A stretch of 64,000 bases of DNA, from positions 13,459,001 to 13,523,000 of the forward strand of contig NC_091972.1 in the NCBI RefSeq assembly GCF_036711975.1, in the 5' to 3' direction. The first letter of the stretch is position 1; each line of letters begins with the position of its first letter. The notes beneath the pieces are model-generated. The model ran no database searches and had not been told where the DNA came from. It saw nothing but the letters and a program-made list of their open reading frames with translations. The stretch comes from Onthophagus taurus. Taxonomy: Eukaryota > Arthropoda > Insecta > Coleoptera > Scarabaeidae. The translations under genes and the position numbers were made by a program. This document shows, piece by piece, positions 35,850-47,654 of this stretch.

Positions 35850-36290
35850 TTTAGAGAGTCCATTTGAGATTAATGGTAGATGAACGTATTGACAGTGTTG
35901 ATATTACCCATCATCCTTATTTCAGGTCTGTTAGCGTTTACTCGATTAATTATCATAATTTTAGTTTTCGTTTTTGGTAATGCGGTGAGCTTGAGTTACT
36001 TTTCTGATGTCGCAACCAAGATGGTATCATCGGTGTACTGGAGGTTATTAATTTTTACGCCACCTATTATTATTCCTCTATTTCAGTCTTCCAAAGCTTT
36101 CCTCATGGTTCACTCGGCGTAGAGGTTGAATAGGAGGGGACTGGGTATGCACCCTTATCTGATACCGTTTTCCACCTAGAATGTGTTAGTGAGCTCATTC
36201 TCAACTCTTACGTATACTGTGTTATTCTCATAGAGAGTCTCGATGATGATTATGTCTTGATACGTCCATTTCATCCAGGATGTGCCAGAG
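35850..36290 (-). pseudogene. Non-LTR reverse transcriptase fragment A (minus)
   Basis: The minus strand reads ETLYENNTVYVRVENEL, then a decayed GVRQGC box (VENGIR*GCIPSPLLFNLY), IIIGGVKINNLQYTDDTIL (the YADD box as YTDD) and KTKIMIINRVNANRPEI. This is in correct reverse transcriptase order but with stops. The plus-strand ORF over it is a shadow. Confidence 0.82.
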
Positions 36291-36329
36291 ATTGTAGAGT
36301 AGGTACTAGACATTGTAGAGTATTGTTGT

Positions 36330-37225
36330 AATTGAAGAGTACAGAATGGTAAAGTTCACTTTATATTACTATCATCGACTTTAAGAAGGCCTTTAATTTG
36401 TTAAGCAGAAGAATCATGTGGCATACTCTAGAAGAATATGGGGTTCCTACGAAGATCATCAGCGTCACCATGGTGCATAATGGAAAACTTATCGATCGTA
36501 TCCAAGGCAAATTCTGGTGTGAGATGAGGGTGTATCCTGTCACCTATACTGTTCGTCCTGGTATTGGATAGTGTGATGAATCTTTCTCTTACAGAACGAA
36601 GGAGAAATGTTATTCAGTGAGGGATGCAAGATAGATTTGATGACCTTGAGTTTGCAGACGATATTTGCCTACTCTCACAAAGATGTTGTGACATGGAGGT
36701 AAAGTTCAGAAGATTGCAAGATGAAGCAGACCCAGCAGGACTAAAAGTTAATATTAAAAAAATAGAAATAGTCCTGTGACTTGATAACATTAATGGGAAT
36801 GATGAAAATGAGGCCTCCGTGCAATTGTACCCTATCTGGCGAAATAAGAACATTAGTCCTCCTGTTAAACATGGAATGTCACCACCGTCGTCAATGCCTG
36901 CGACGCATTATAAACGTGAGGCGGCCGAAGGTGATCCAATGAAGACTTGAGAACAAACCAACGATCCATTAGCGACCAAATCAAGGAGAGGGAATGGCGT
37001 TGGATTGGCTACACGCTCAAGAAGATTCATAGAGCAGTTGAGATGTCAGCGCTTGACTAAAACCTCCAAGGAGCTCAGAGACGAGGACACCCAAGAAAGA
37101 CGTGGAAGAGAATTGTTGAGGAAGCGAAAACGTGGAGAGAAGTGAAACATCTTGCTGCCAACTGGATCAGATGGAGAACCTATACTGCTGCCCTAAGCTC
37201 CACCAGAAGCGACAGGAAATAAGTC
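36330..37225 (+). pseudogene. Non-LTR reverse transcriptase fragment B (plus), head to head with A
   Basis: The plus strand yields MVKFTLYITIIDFKKAFN-like sequence after small frame corrections, then RRIMWHTLEEYGVPTKIIS. LEFADDICLLS-like catalytic sequence is at about 36645. The tail reads REWRWIGYTLKKIHRA and RRRGHPRKTWKRIVEEA. It belongs to a different subfamily from fragment A and meets it head to head at about 36300. Confidence 0.82.
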
Positions 37226-37510
37226 AAGTCTATGCATTGTGGAATCAAATCAATGTTTGTTTAAGCACCTAAACCTGTTAATGAATGATTTCAGTACGCA
37301 AAGCAAAGGATATTGTTGAATTTGAGGTGTTGTGCGAATTCAAGTTTGTACTTGAGCATTCTAATACTTAGTACAAACGACTACATGACGTGCTACTCAA
37401 TGTTGTTCTGATTTCATTGTTCTAATACCGTCTACTCCAAAAATCTAAAATCATAATGAATGGTTGATATTAGTATGTTGTGGATGATTCCATAATGCAA
37501 TGGATGAAAA

Positions 37511-38500
37511 TCGGTATCCGGAACATCATACTGAAAAACTTTTACTACAAAAGTTGTAGCAAATTGTACCCTTAACACAATGGTCTGTAACATTTTTGCT
37601 GCGAGATGCATCAATGTGGAGAATTTTTTAAAAATATGAAAATTAGAAGAGTTAAAAAAAATCGGTATCCGGAGCATAATACAGAAAAACTTTTACTACA
37701 AAAGTTGTAGCAAATTGTACCCTTAACACAATGGTCTGTAACATTTTTGCTCCCAGATGCATCAATGGGGCAGAATTTTTCAAAAATATGAAAATTAGAA
37801 GAGTTAAAAATCGGTATCCGGAGTATGATACAGAAAAACTTTTACTACAAAAGTTGTAGCAAAATGTACCATTAACAGAACCGTCTGTAACTTTTTTGCT
37901 CCTAAATGCATCAATGTAGAGAATTTTTCAAAAATATGAAAATTAGAGGAGTGTTAAAAAAAAATCGGTATCCGGAGCATGATACAGAAAAACTTTTACT
38001 ACAAAAGTTGTAGCAAATTGTACCCTTAACACAATGGTCTGTAACATTTTTGCTCCCAGATGCATCAATGGGGCAGAATTTTTCAAAAATATGAAAATTA
38101 GAAGAGTTAAAAATCGGTATCCGGAGTATGATACAGAAAAACTTTTACTACAAAAGTTGTAGCAAAATGTACCATTAACAGAACCGTCTGTAACTTTTTT
38201 GCTCCTAAATGCATCAATGTAGAGAATTTTTCAAAAATATGAAAATTAGAGGAGTGTTAAAAAAAATCGGTATCCGGAGCATGATACAGAAAAACTTTTA
38301 CTACAAAAGTTGTAGCAAATTGTACCCTTAACACAATGGTCTGTAACATTTTTTCTCCCAGATGTATCAATGTAGAGAATTTTTCAAAAATATGTAAATT
38401 AGAAGAGTGTTAAAAAAATCAGTATCCAGAGCATTATACAGAAAAACTTTTACTACAAAAGTTGTAGCAAATTGTGCCCTTAACACAATGGTCTGTAACA
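37511..38500. repeat. Satellite-like tandem array, ~150-bp monomer, dimeric higher-order period
   Basis: Monomers begin tcggtatccgg (or a variant) at 37511, 37662, 37811, 37965, 38114, 38267 and 38419, so spacing is 149-154 bp. Two subtypes alternate. Type A has gtacccttaacacaatgg and cagatgcatcaatggggcag; type B has gtaccattaacagaaccg and ctaaatgcatcaatgtag. The 37662+37811 pair is almost identical to the 37965+38114 pair, giving a ~303-bp higher-order unit. The last copy is truncated. Confidence 0.93.
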
Positions 38501-39200
38501 GTGTTCAGTTGTTGCCTGCAATATCCAGAGTGATTGTTTCCAATAACCAATGGTCTGATAGTATCCGTACCCGAATTTAGCAGCTGAATCCAGTAATTAA
38601 TAGATTATTCTAGAACTCAGTAGATAGTATCAGTATACAATTATTGGTTGCAATATTTATAGCAATTGGATACAGTATCAAAAAGTTTGATACAGTTTCC
38701 TTCGAGATTAGAACTAGGGTATAAAGGTTGATTCACACATATCTCATGGATGACTCCAGTATTTAGACAATAATTTCAGTATCCAGTTGTTGCCTGCAGC
38801 ACTCAGAGTGATTAGTTTTAGTATCCAAAAGTTATGGAATCTACATAGCAATTACAATCAAAATCTAGCGGTTGTATCCAATAATTAATAGATGATTCTA
38901 GTGTCCAATTAATAGTTTCAGTATATAGTTGTTGTCTGCGTTTTTAGCCATTATCGAAAACTTGCGTGGTGATTAGAACCAGAATCTGTTTGTTGATTCC
39001 ACTATTTAAAGGATGACTCCAGTATCTAATAGATGATTGTAGTATCCAGTTGTTGGTTGCAGTCTATAGTGACAGATACGATTTGCATAATGATGACTAC
39101 CAGAGTATAACAGATCATTCACAGACATATATCTAATGGACAACTCCAGTATTCCGTCGATGATTCCAATATCTAGTTGTTGCCTGCAGTATTCAGAGTG
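38501..39200. repeat. Degenerate repeats following the satellite array
   Basis: Copies of cagttgttgcctgcagtattcagagtgatt-like sequence occur near 38505, 38780 and 39175, with many shorter variants of cagtatcca and gatgattc. It is irregular, resembling an old, decayed tandem or nested repeat. Confidence 0.6.
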
Positions 39201-41606
39201 ATTGGCTCCAGTACCTTCGGCTTAATCAGACAAAGTCATAGATTCTCCGTTTTAAGTTTAGCCGTGATCGCTTGTGGCTGAGGTTTTGAATATGTTGAGC
39301 AGCTTTAGGTTGATATGATATTAAATAAAATTTGAAGCATTTAAAAATCCTGTGATTATACGTGGTTATTTAAACTTGAATAAATAAGCCCCATTTCATT
39401 ACGACCCTATTCCCCTATATATTCTTATAATGTAAATTCAATTAATTTCGGTTTTTCTATAACGAATAAATATTGTACTTCGTTTTCTTGTGATAATGTA
39501 ATGTTCCTTCTCGGAATACCTAACTCAAGACTACGTCGTCACATGGTATCAACTAATTTATAGTTGCATCATGAGAATACCATTGTAACACAAATAGCAG
39601 TCTCCTTATTAATCGCTCAGCCGGAAATTGAGGTAAACTTCTTGGTTAACCCGCCTTCCTAGAATTTACCCATTTACTACTCACCCTATACCCCACCAAC
39701 ACAATTCACTTTGTGTAACTTAGTTACAAATAGGGGGATTGTTTCGGAGAATGGAAACAGTATTAATAGACAAAAAATCAGCGTGACACTTCGGGATGAG
39801 TTTATTATTAATGTGGTGTCAATAAACATGAAAGTAACTCATCATGTGTGAGGTAATCGAGAAGCGTTTCCGAATTAAAAATCAGGGCAATAAAGGGGGT
39901 TATATCCTGTTTGCGGTTTCTCTCGTGGCGTTCGGACTGGGATTCGGAAGGGAGGCTTCCTCATATTTGCACGCGTTTCAATCTCCCCGATTCGGTAATA
40001 TATTGCCTCCGCCTGGCTGCCGGACGGGAATTCCCGTCAGATGGAAATCGTCCCTTCCCGTTCCCATTTCTCCTGTTCGTTCAGGTAGGGGACAACCACG
40101 AACGTCGCCTGCAACCTACTCAAATCAAGTCCTAATCTGGAGACCCTTATTACTGGGGGGTTGCCTGGATACGTCAGGTTTCGAGCTACGCTACCTCGAT
40201 CAAATATGGCACATAGAAAGTTGAAACAAAATTTTATCGCGTTTCGAGAACCTCATCATTCACGGACAATAATTCAAAAGAAGTTACTATACGTTAATCC
40301 GAATCCAACGTCTTTCTTTTTTTAGATTTGTCCATCATTTAGACACACAAAAGATCTGGTCAAGTTGAAATGAATATTTATCAAAAGAAGGCGTACAAAA
40401 GCGTCCAAAAAACGCTGAATGGTTAATCAAAAGGATTAGGCGACTACCTACCTTGAGTACAATGAAATAGACGTCCTTTTAGAAACTGGGCGGGCCCTCT
40501 ATTATCGAATAGAGTATAGAGAACGGAACGGACTGTTCACAAAATAAATATCGTTTCTCAGCCGAATAAAGACCGTATGTGTACTTTTTGAATATGAAAG
40601 GGACGTCGCGAGATTGATCTACAAGGAACGTCAGAAGTAAAACCGAATAAAATCCTTCTCCCCTATCGAATGAAAAGAGCTGTTAGACAAGGCCATTACC
40701 TCCGCGGAGCTGTTGAACTGCGTCTGACAGCTCGCCTCTGTACGCGATAGCGTCTCATATAAAGGAGAGATTTAAAGCGAGATGTTATCGACGTAAGAAA
40801 ACATGACGGAGAAACGTCATCTGTATGGAATACGAATGGCTCCATTGATTAACTAAAATTACATATTCCCTTCTTACTGTTACACCAACATCATCGTCAG
40901 TCCGTCCTTTCTATATAATCATTATATCATTTGCATAATAGGTTGTGTAGAACAAGTTTTAAACCAGGTTTGTTTGTCCATTAAACTCATTAATCATCAA
41001 GCTCGTCGAATTATTCTGGGTGAATATGGAGTAAAGTATGTATATTCGAGATATTATGAATGAACGAATTGTGCCAAAATAACTTTGTATATAAGTTATG
41101 AATGAATGAGTTACTTCTATGCAGATTTGAACTTTACACCTTGTGTTGGATCCTCAAATTCTTGTAGCTAATCAAGTTGTAGAAACAGTGAGGGTTTAAG
41201 TTAAGGCGTAAAAAAGTGATAAAAATACGATGTTTTAAAGCTTCCCTAATCGTGTTTGTACTCATTTTAAATGTTTTTAATTTAAATAACAAATTCTATA
41301 TTATTGAATAACTCTAAATTGGTTTACAGTGAAGCCAGCCACTCGATGAAACCGTAATGAATAAATAAGTTACTTTAGAAAAGAGTACATAACTCGTTAA
41401 AAGAGATATGAATAAGTAAGTGACCGAAAATTACTACAGAACTTAGAGTTTACTTCATTGAACAGATTACTTTAAAATTGCTCATAGTTTGTAGTTAAAA
41501 CTAAGAATCAATTTTATTAGTTGACTATTTAGATTAGTGACTATCTAACAAGTAGTTTGAGGTGTTGTACTATTTTAAAGTTTATTTAAAATCAATTATA
41601 AGTTTT
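39201..41606. other. Gene-free stretch with a CpG-rich island at about 39840-40230
   Basis: No recognisable protein. The 39840-40230 segment is much richer in C and G than its surroundings and open in two plus-strand frames, but neither product resembles a known domain. Likely conserved non-coding or untranslated sequence (inference). Confidence 0.4.
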
Positions 41607-41700
41607 AGGATAGTAAAATCTCGATATAACGGATTAATACGGGGATGGGAGTGTCTGTTATAGCCAAAAGTCCGTTATATGAAAAATTGTGTTAGATGTG
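41607..41700 (+). mobile_element. pogo/Tigger-like terminal fragment
   Basis: Carries agtaaaatctcgatataacg gattaatacggggat. The complement of 61884-61916 has the same order (cagtaaaatctcgttataac, ggactaatacgggg), and 56958-57000 has a related taaatctcgatataacgg. These are typical of pogo-superfamily inverted ends. No transposase is attached. Confidence 0.45.
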
Positions 41701-41719
41701 TTAGCTAGCAATAGCATTA

Positions 41720-41826
41720 GAACTAACACTAGACCTAGAACTAGAAATATTCGGGTTTAGCCGTGCGTCCTTTAAGACGGCTAAACTCGAATGTTTCTAT
41801 TCTAGGTCTAGTTTTACTTCTAGTTT
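41720..41826. repeat. Foldback repeat of the ctagacctagaactag family
   Basis: The left arm actagacctagaactagaaa, followed by cgggtttagccgt, is mirrored by acggctaaactcg, followed by ctattctaggtctagt, giving a stem of about 36 bp. Related sequence occurs at 60375-60640 and, shorter, at 45585-45615. Confidence 0.7.
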
Positions 41827-41967
41827 TCAGAATCATCAAAGTTCATTCAGAATGACGGCTATCAGGATAGAAATAGCAAACCATACATGATATCAGATAC
41901 AAAGCTCTGACTGAATTTCAACCAGTTGATGAAATATTATTTTTTTTTCTTTTCTCACATCTCTATA

Positions 41968-42758
41968 TACAGTGTGTCCCCGGATAGGTGAAACGACTCT
42001 TATAAAATGTAAATTTTTTTCGATATTAATTGTCATCTTTTGGGGTTCAGCCCTGCTTGGTTAAAGACTAATTTTGAACATATTTTCAAATTTTAAAAGA
42101 CAAATGTCTGTTGATACTGAAGCGAAAACTTCTTGTGCATTAGGTAAAGTGCCTTTTCTCTTTACAGTATGGTAAAATATTACTAAAAAATTTTATTCAG
42201 AATGAAAAGTTAGGGCCATATGCAAATTTTCGGAATCATCGGCCTACTTTGATAAAACCCATTTTTGGTTATTTTCGTCAATAGTAAAACAAAAAAATAG
42301 TAAACTTTTGATTAAACGCCAACAAGTTGTCACATTTATCGGTTTTTCCCCGATTCCATAACACTGAATCACGTAAACTTTTTCCTCTAATGTTATTACT
42401 AGTGACAGGAAAGCAATTTTGTTTTATCCATGGCAGTCTTTGTTAGAAATAAAATTGTTTGATATGGATATTTTCAAAGTAGGCCGATCAATCCGAAAAT
42501 TTGCATATGGCCATAGTTTTTCATTCTGAACAAAACTTCTTAGTAACACTTTCACGTACTGTAAACAGAAAAGATACTTTACCTGCCACAAAAAGAGTTT
42601 TTCTTTCACTGTCAAGGCTCACTTGTTTTTTAAAAATTAAAAATATGTTCAAAATTAGTCGTTAATCAAGCAGGGCTAAACCTCAAAAAATAAGAATTAA
42701 TATCGAAAAAAATTTACCTTTTATAAGAGTCGTTTCACCTATCCGGGGACACACTGTA
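41968..42758. mobile_element. Long inverted-repeat element with mariner-type ends, 791 bp
   Basis: Begins tacagtgtgtccccggatag and ends with the complement (ctatccggggacacactgta). Inverted homology extends almost 300 bp inward on each side, leaving about 150-200 bp of unique centre. TA at each end fits the Tc1/mariner target. No transposase is readable. Confidence 0.85.
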
Positions 42759-43067
42759 GATCCTTATGCCCTTCCTCACCACTCTGTTGTTTTCATCTTT
42801 TCTTATGTTCTTTTTCATTGCTTTATACACCCTATCCCAGTATTAGTTTATTCCCATCCTGGAGGAAGAAGTACTTTGTCTGTACTCCTTTTTTCTTGTT
42901 GCTTCCTTAATCACCTCTATCAAGTCGTCAATTTCCGCAATTTTCTTCCAATTTACTCTCTGACGTCAATATTCTAGATTATTTTTATAGGAAATAATCC
43001 TTTGCAGCTGTTATGTACTTCTCCCTTCTACTTCCCTTATTTCATAGCCTTCTTTCTGAGTTATATA

Positions 43068-43450
43068 TACAGGTTGTCCCGTATCTTCTGTATCAGAGCA
43101 TTATACGGATGTAGGATACATTATTCTGAAGCGATCTTTCTAATAACATTTTTCCGAAATGTTTATAATAACCGCACGGCAAATGTTTAAATTCTTCCAA
43201 TAGCAGATCGTAAATCAGACACAGGTAATCGTCCCCACCCCCGGCCGGTCCGCCGTGCCGTTCATAACACGTGTATTCACCAATAGATTCGACACAGAAA
43301 GAGAAATAAACTTTTTCCGTGAATTCGTGAATCCGCTATTGGACATCTTTAAACAGTTCCCGTGCGGTTATTATAAACATTTCGAAAAAAATTTATGAGA
43401 AAAATCGCTTCTGAAGAAGTTCGCTGCGGAAGATACGGGATAAGTCTGTA
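43068..43450. mobile_element. Foldback element 1 of a back-to-back trio
   Basis: The left end tacaggttgtcccgtatctt is inverted at the right end (agatacgggataagtctgta, imperfect). Arms also share ccgcacggcaaatgttta against the complement of taaacagttcccgtgcgg. No coding content. Confidence 0.75.
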
Positions 43451-43701
43451 TATCTATAGCGAAGAGAACAATCGTATCTCCATAATAGGAACTTTTTAGA
43501 AATTAGCAAAATAACGTTTATAGCTATTTAATTTGGAACGGAGATACTATTTTTTCATAAATAGATTAACAAGTAATCAAGAAACATAGAGTTACGATTT
43601 TTTGTTAGAATAACAAACCAAATCTATGTAATTTGAAAATAATATTAACTCAATATTGGGTAAAATTGGAGATACGACTGTTTACCTCTCTGCTATAGAT
43701 A
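43451..43701. mobile_element. Foldback element 2 of the trio
   Basis: The left end tatctatagcgaagagaaca and right end (complement of ...acctctctgctatagata) pair over about 31 bp with a few mismatches. It abuts element 1 and element 3 without spacer. Confidence 0.72.
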
Positions 43702-44879
43702 TACAGTGTGTCCCCGGATTGTGTTCCCGTAAGGTATAATTGACGATAAATTTTGGAATTCAAATTCCATCTTTTGCAATTAAAGTCTGGATGACATAAA
43801 ACGAAATATAACCAAGTTTTACGTCAAATGTCCTCAAAGTACCAAAGTTAACGCAAGAAGTTTGTTAACTCTTGCAGGTAAAGTGGTCTTTCTGAGCAAT
43901 GTACAACAAAAGTTGATTAAGATAAAATGTTTGTTATGTTAAATTATAGCGATATGCCGAATTTTATTAATGTAGGATATAAAAGCAAAATGCAGATTTT
44001 TAAATCATAAGATTAACAAAACATTTTCGATCTAAACTAAATTAACATAAAAGCTTATTCAATGATACCACCACCAACACTAACACATAATTTAGCCCTT
44101 TTCCGACTTTGTTTATAACTTTTTCTAACATGGTCCAACGGAATATCTCTAATAATAGTTTCAATTTTTTGTTTTAAACTAAATTTTAAATTCTTTGTAA
44201 ATGGGATTTACTTATACCGACTTGAACTGCCCTTTGCATCCATTGCGTTCGATACTGCAACAATCGACCCCGTATCATGTTCAACTGAAAGCTTTTTGTC
44301 CTTCCTTTTATTTTCCACATTGCCCGTTTCCGAAAATTTTTTAACAACTCTCTTGTTTTTTATCTACTAAAAATCCAAATTTTTCCTCAAATTGCCTTAA
44401 AACTGCATTGTAACTAATGTTCCCCAATCCATAGCACTGCACTATAAATATTTTATATTGTAATGTGATAAATTAATATTTGACAATAGGCTATCAGCTA
44501 TCAAATGATAATTTATTGTTAGTTCACTCAGGTCATTTGTTTTTATTGTAAAACAGAATATTAGAAAAAAATTTTCAAGTAAAAACTCATTTTTTCTTTT
44601 ATATGCTAAATTAATAAAATTCGGCATATCGCCATAATTTAACATAACAAACATTTTATTTTAATCAACTTTTGTTGTACATTGCTCAGAAAGACCACTT
44701 TACCTGCAACGGTTAACAAACTTCTTGCGTTAACTTTGGTACTTTGAGGATATTCGATGTAAAACTTGGTTATATTTCGTTGTATGACATCCAGACTTTA
44801 ATTGCAAAGGATGGAATTTGAATTCAAAAATTTATCGTCAATTATACCTGACGAGGACACAATCCGGGGACACACTGTA
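43702..44879 (-). mobile_element. Mariner-type element 3 of the trio with transposase remnant
   Basis: Starts tacagtgtgtccccggattg and ends with the matching inverted sequence (cggggacacactgta). Inverted homology reaches over 250 bp inward. The centre (about 44040-44430, minus strand) preserves degraded helix-turn-helix-type sequence (FSETGNVENKRKDKK after frame changes) and a C-terminal piece (RDIPLDHVRKSYKQSRKRAK) resembling Tc1/mariner relatives. Non-functional. Confidence 0.8.
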
Positions 44880-44929
44880 TAATTAATAATCGATGCATCC
44901 TTTGCCCTAATGTAAGTGCACTTTTTCGT

Positions 44930-45610
44930 CCTCTCCTTATCTTGCTCATTCATGTTCAATATTTCCTATCTTATCATTTCTATCCAGTGTAACAATTCTC
45001 AGTTTTTTTTTATTTTGATTACATGAGGAGATTCGATCCATGTCGACCAGTTATTTTATAAAAATGTAAATTGGAATAAAAACAATACCTGGTCCTCCTA
45101 TTTATTGTCTAACCGATTTCGGCTTACGTCATCATCAGGGACTATATAAACCGACAATAAAGACAATAAATAGAAGGACCAGAAAAGTATTGATTTTATT
45201 TTAATTTACATTTTTTATTTTGCACTTTAATTTTGGAGCATCCAAGTTTAGCCTTAAAATCGTTTTCAATTACTTAATATCAACTTCTTGAGTTAAGTGT
45301 TCTGCTTCATGTGTAATCTTTCTATTAAACACCATAATTATCTTTTCTTTATCCACATCCATTATTGCTTCTTTCTGTGGTATATCCCCATTCTTTCTCT
45401 CCTCATTGATCCGCACCGTCATCTTTGCCTTGATACCAGAAATAATTCCGCCACTCGCTGTTTTTTTTTCTTCGCTTCTCGGTACGGTGATCATACTCTT
45501 CTGACATACTTTGTTTAATAATTTAATAACTTTATAAACTATATCGATAAATATCGCTATAATAACAACTAAAATTACAACTAACACTAGCATTAGAATT
45601 AACACTAGAT
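44930..45610 (-). repeat. Dispersed repeat, related in inverted orientation to 52640-53110
   Basis: Its complement contains aaacttggatg followed by aaaattaaagtgcaaaataa and a stretch around atttatcgatatagttta, all of which recur in order at 52640-53050. It includes the hammerhead-like segment at 45108-45141. The minus-strand ORF 45270-45605 has a hydrophobic start but no recognisable domain. Confidence 0.6.
45108..45141 (-). ncRNA. Degenerate hammerhead-ribozyme-like motif
   Basis: The minus strand contains CTGATGA, a short weak hairpin (GAC gtaa GCC, one mismatch), GAAA, then TCGGTTA and GAC. Flanking GTC could pair with GAC as a three-base stem I. This is the layout of Penelope-type minimal hammerheads, but stem II is damaged. 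Confidence 0.35.
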
Positions 45611-45779
45611 CTAGAATTATGACTTAAAAATATTTTGTTCGTCATATTGATGTTTTACTGCATTTATTTTAAAAAAATACATGATAAAATATCCGGATAA
45701 AGTATGATGATATTTGTTTAAGGTAAGAAAACCACAGAAATAAAACGGAAATACGATTTTTATAGCATTTAGCGATCGA

Positions 45780-47480
45780 TACGAACGAGACTGCAGTTAA
45801 GTTTAGTGTGAGTCGGTCGCCGTTGCGTGTCCGAAGCGATGGTAGTGGTCGTCGGTAGTGATCATATCGGCGTCCCGATCTGGATAGGAGCGGGACGTTT
45901 TATTTTATTCCCCTTTTTTATTTTATTTCAACGTCGGTCGAGGCGATGTCGACGACGTAATTAGAGCGGATCGCAGTGCGCCGCGAAAATCATTAAGCGT
46001 TTTAACGAGGCCTTAAAACGTTTAATGGATGATCTCGTTTCGCGCGTTCATATTCGGGATAATTAAAAGGCCACCAGCCAGACCTCGGAGTACGGTTTCG
46101 CGGAAATTTCTCGTTTTTCAACATCAAGAAGAAACCTCGACTACTACCTCGATGGATAAAGAGTTTACAGCGACACGCTTACCGTTCGATTAACTACATA
46201 GCTATACTCAACGTAATTCAAACTTGAATCGCTAATTAAATAATACTTGTTGACGTACGTTTCGAATTTTAATTAAAAATAATTAGTAAATATTTTTATT
46301 TATACTACATTTCATGTCCTAGTTTTTATAAAAGGTACTATATATCATACGTTTTTTTGTGGTAATTCCGTTTTATCACATATTGGGTTGAACTGTCGTG
46401 ACGTTGTCGCCTTAGTTGAGTCGAGATCTGGATTCTTAATTAATCGCCCAATTAAGAATCAATTAAGGGAGATCGGTACGTATTACATAAATTATTCTTG
46501 ACATGTACATATGAACTTGTCGATATGTTATTTTCACATACAGTTAGGTTTATATGAAGGAAACGCAATAAAAGTTTAAAGCATTTCCATTTAGTTGCCA
46601 TTAAAAAGTGATAGTGATAAATTTTTATTTAATTAGTGGATTCTCATGGTTGATTTTCTCTTCTTAAAGTTTTGATTGATGGTTAAGTTTTTTTGTGCTT
46701 TTAAAAGTAGCCAAGTGCAATATTGAACGGTACTGGTGTGCAGATATCGTGAAAATCATGACAGGTTCTCCCGGGCGTCTACTTGTCAATGGCAGGGAAT
46801 GTTGGAGAGCGTCGCAACGCCCGGATGAGTTGTCGATACGGACTCATCACTACTACGGTCGGATCATCGATATCCCATGCTGGCCTCCCCGACAACCACC
46901 GCCTCCTCTTGATGTTTACATGTTACCCGATCGCCGGAGCCAGGCCTAATTATGTTAGTTAGTGAACTGTTTGACTTGGCTCAATCAATAATGTCTACAT
47001 AGCTCCCCGGATGGTACTTTTTAATTAGGGAACGTCGTCGCTCGAATTGACGAGCTGCCCCTCGAAAGCCCGTTTACGGTCGTTCGTGTTCAAACCCTTG
47101 CCTTGAAGGGTTGGGAAAAAAATCGAGTTAAATTTTCGTTTTAATCGAGATTTTTTTCCTAAACGACAAAACGAAATACCTAACCGACTACCTTGCCTCT
47201 ACGGCGGCCCAGTTCTCCCCTATTCCCTGCTCGTTTTACCCTCCGTTCCCGTTTCCGCCCTTTCGGCTTCTCGACAGCTAGCAATTTTAATCTCTCCTGC
47301 GATAATAACAATAGAGAACATCACCCGACCCCCCACGGACACCAAATTGAAATTGCTCTCTCCGCGTGTATGATTATGAAAAGTTTTCTTATATCCGAGG
47401 GAACGGTTACGGATGGAAATGTATGCATTGTTTGTTTTAATTACGTTTCGAGCCGGACCGACTGCGGAACAATTTCGGGG
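45780..47480. other. CpG-rich islands without a recognisable gene
   Basis: Two GC-rich blocks (about 45780-46180 and 46700-47480) flank AT-rich sequence. The first contains gtgtgagtcggtcgccgttg, compatible with a promoter or 5' UTR, and a 13-codon upstream-ORF-like frame. The second contains a 63-codon frame from an internal ATG at about 46759 rich in R and P, unlike any family I know. Possible long 5' UTR or enhancer of a gene outside the window (inference). Confidence 0.4.
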
Positions 47481-47654
47481 ACGCAAACTTTTCATGACAT
47501 CAAACCTTGCGATGCTATCGTAAATCGTTACATTTTCAACAATTTAGCACACTTATGCAGGTAATTATTAAAATTTTCTTCCAAATGACAGCTTTCGTCA
47601 TACACGTGAAGATTGTACAGATTTTACACGTGAAAAAAAAAAAAAAAATCCAAC

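Noticed and set aside
39844..40224. 126-codon ORF in a CpG-rich block
   Set aside because: No recognisable domain; overlapping frames are also open because of composition, so coding is unsupported.
46695..46949. 84-codon ORF ending in a proline-rich stretch
   Set aside because: Considered as a first coding exon (ATG about 46759), but no donor context or homology supports it.
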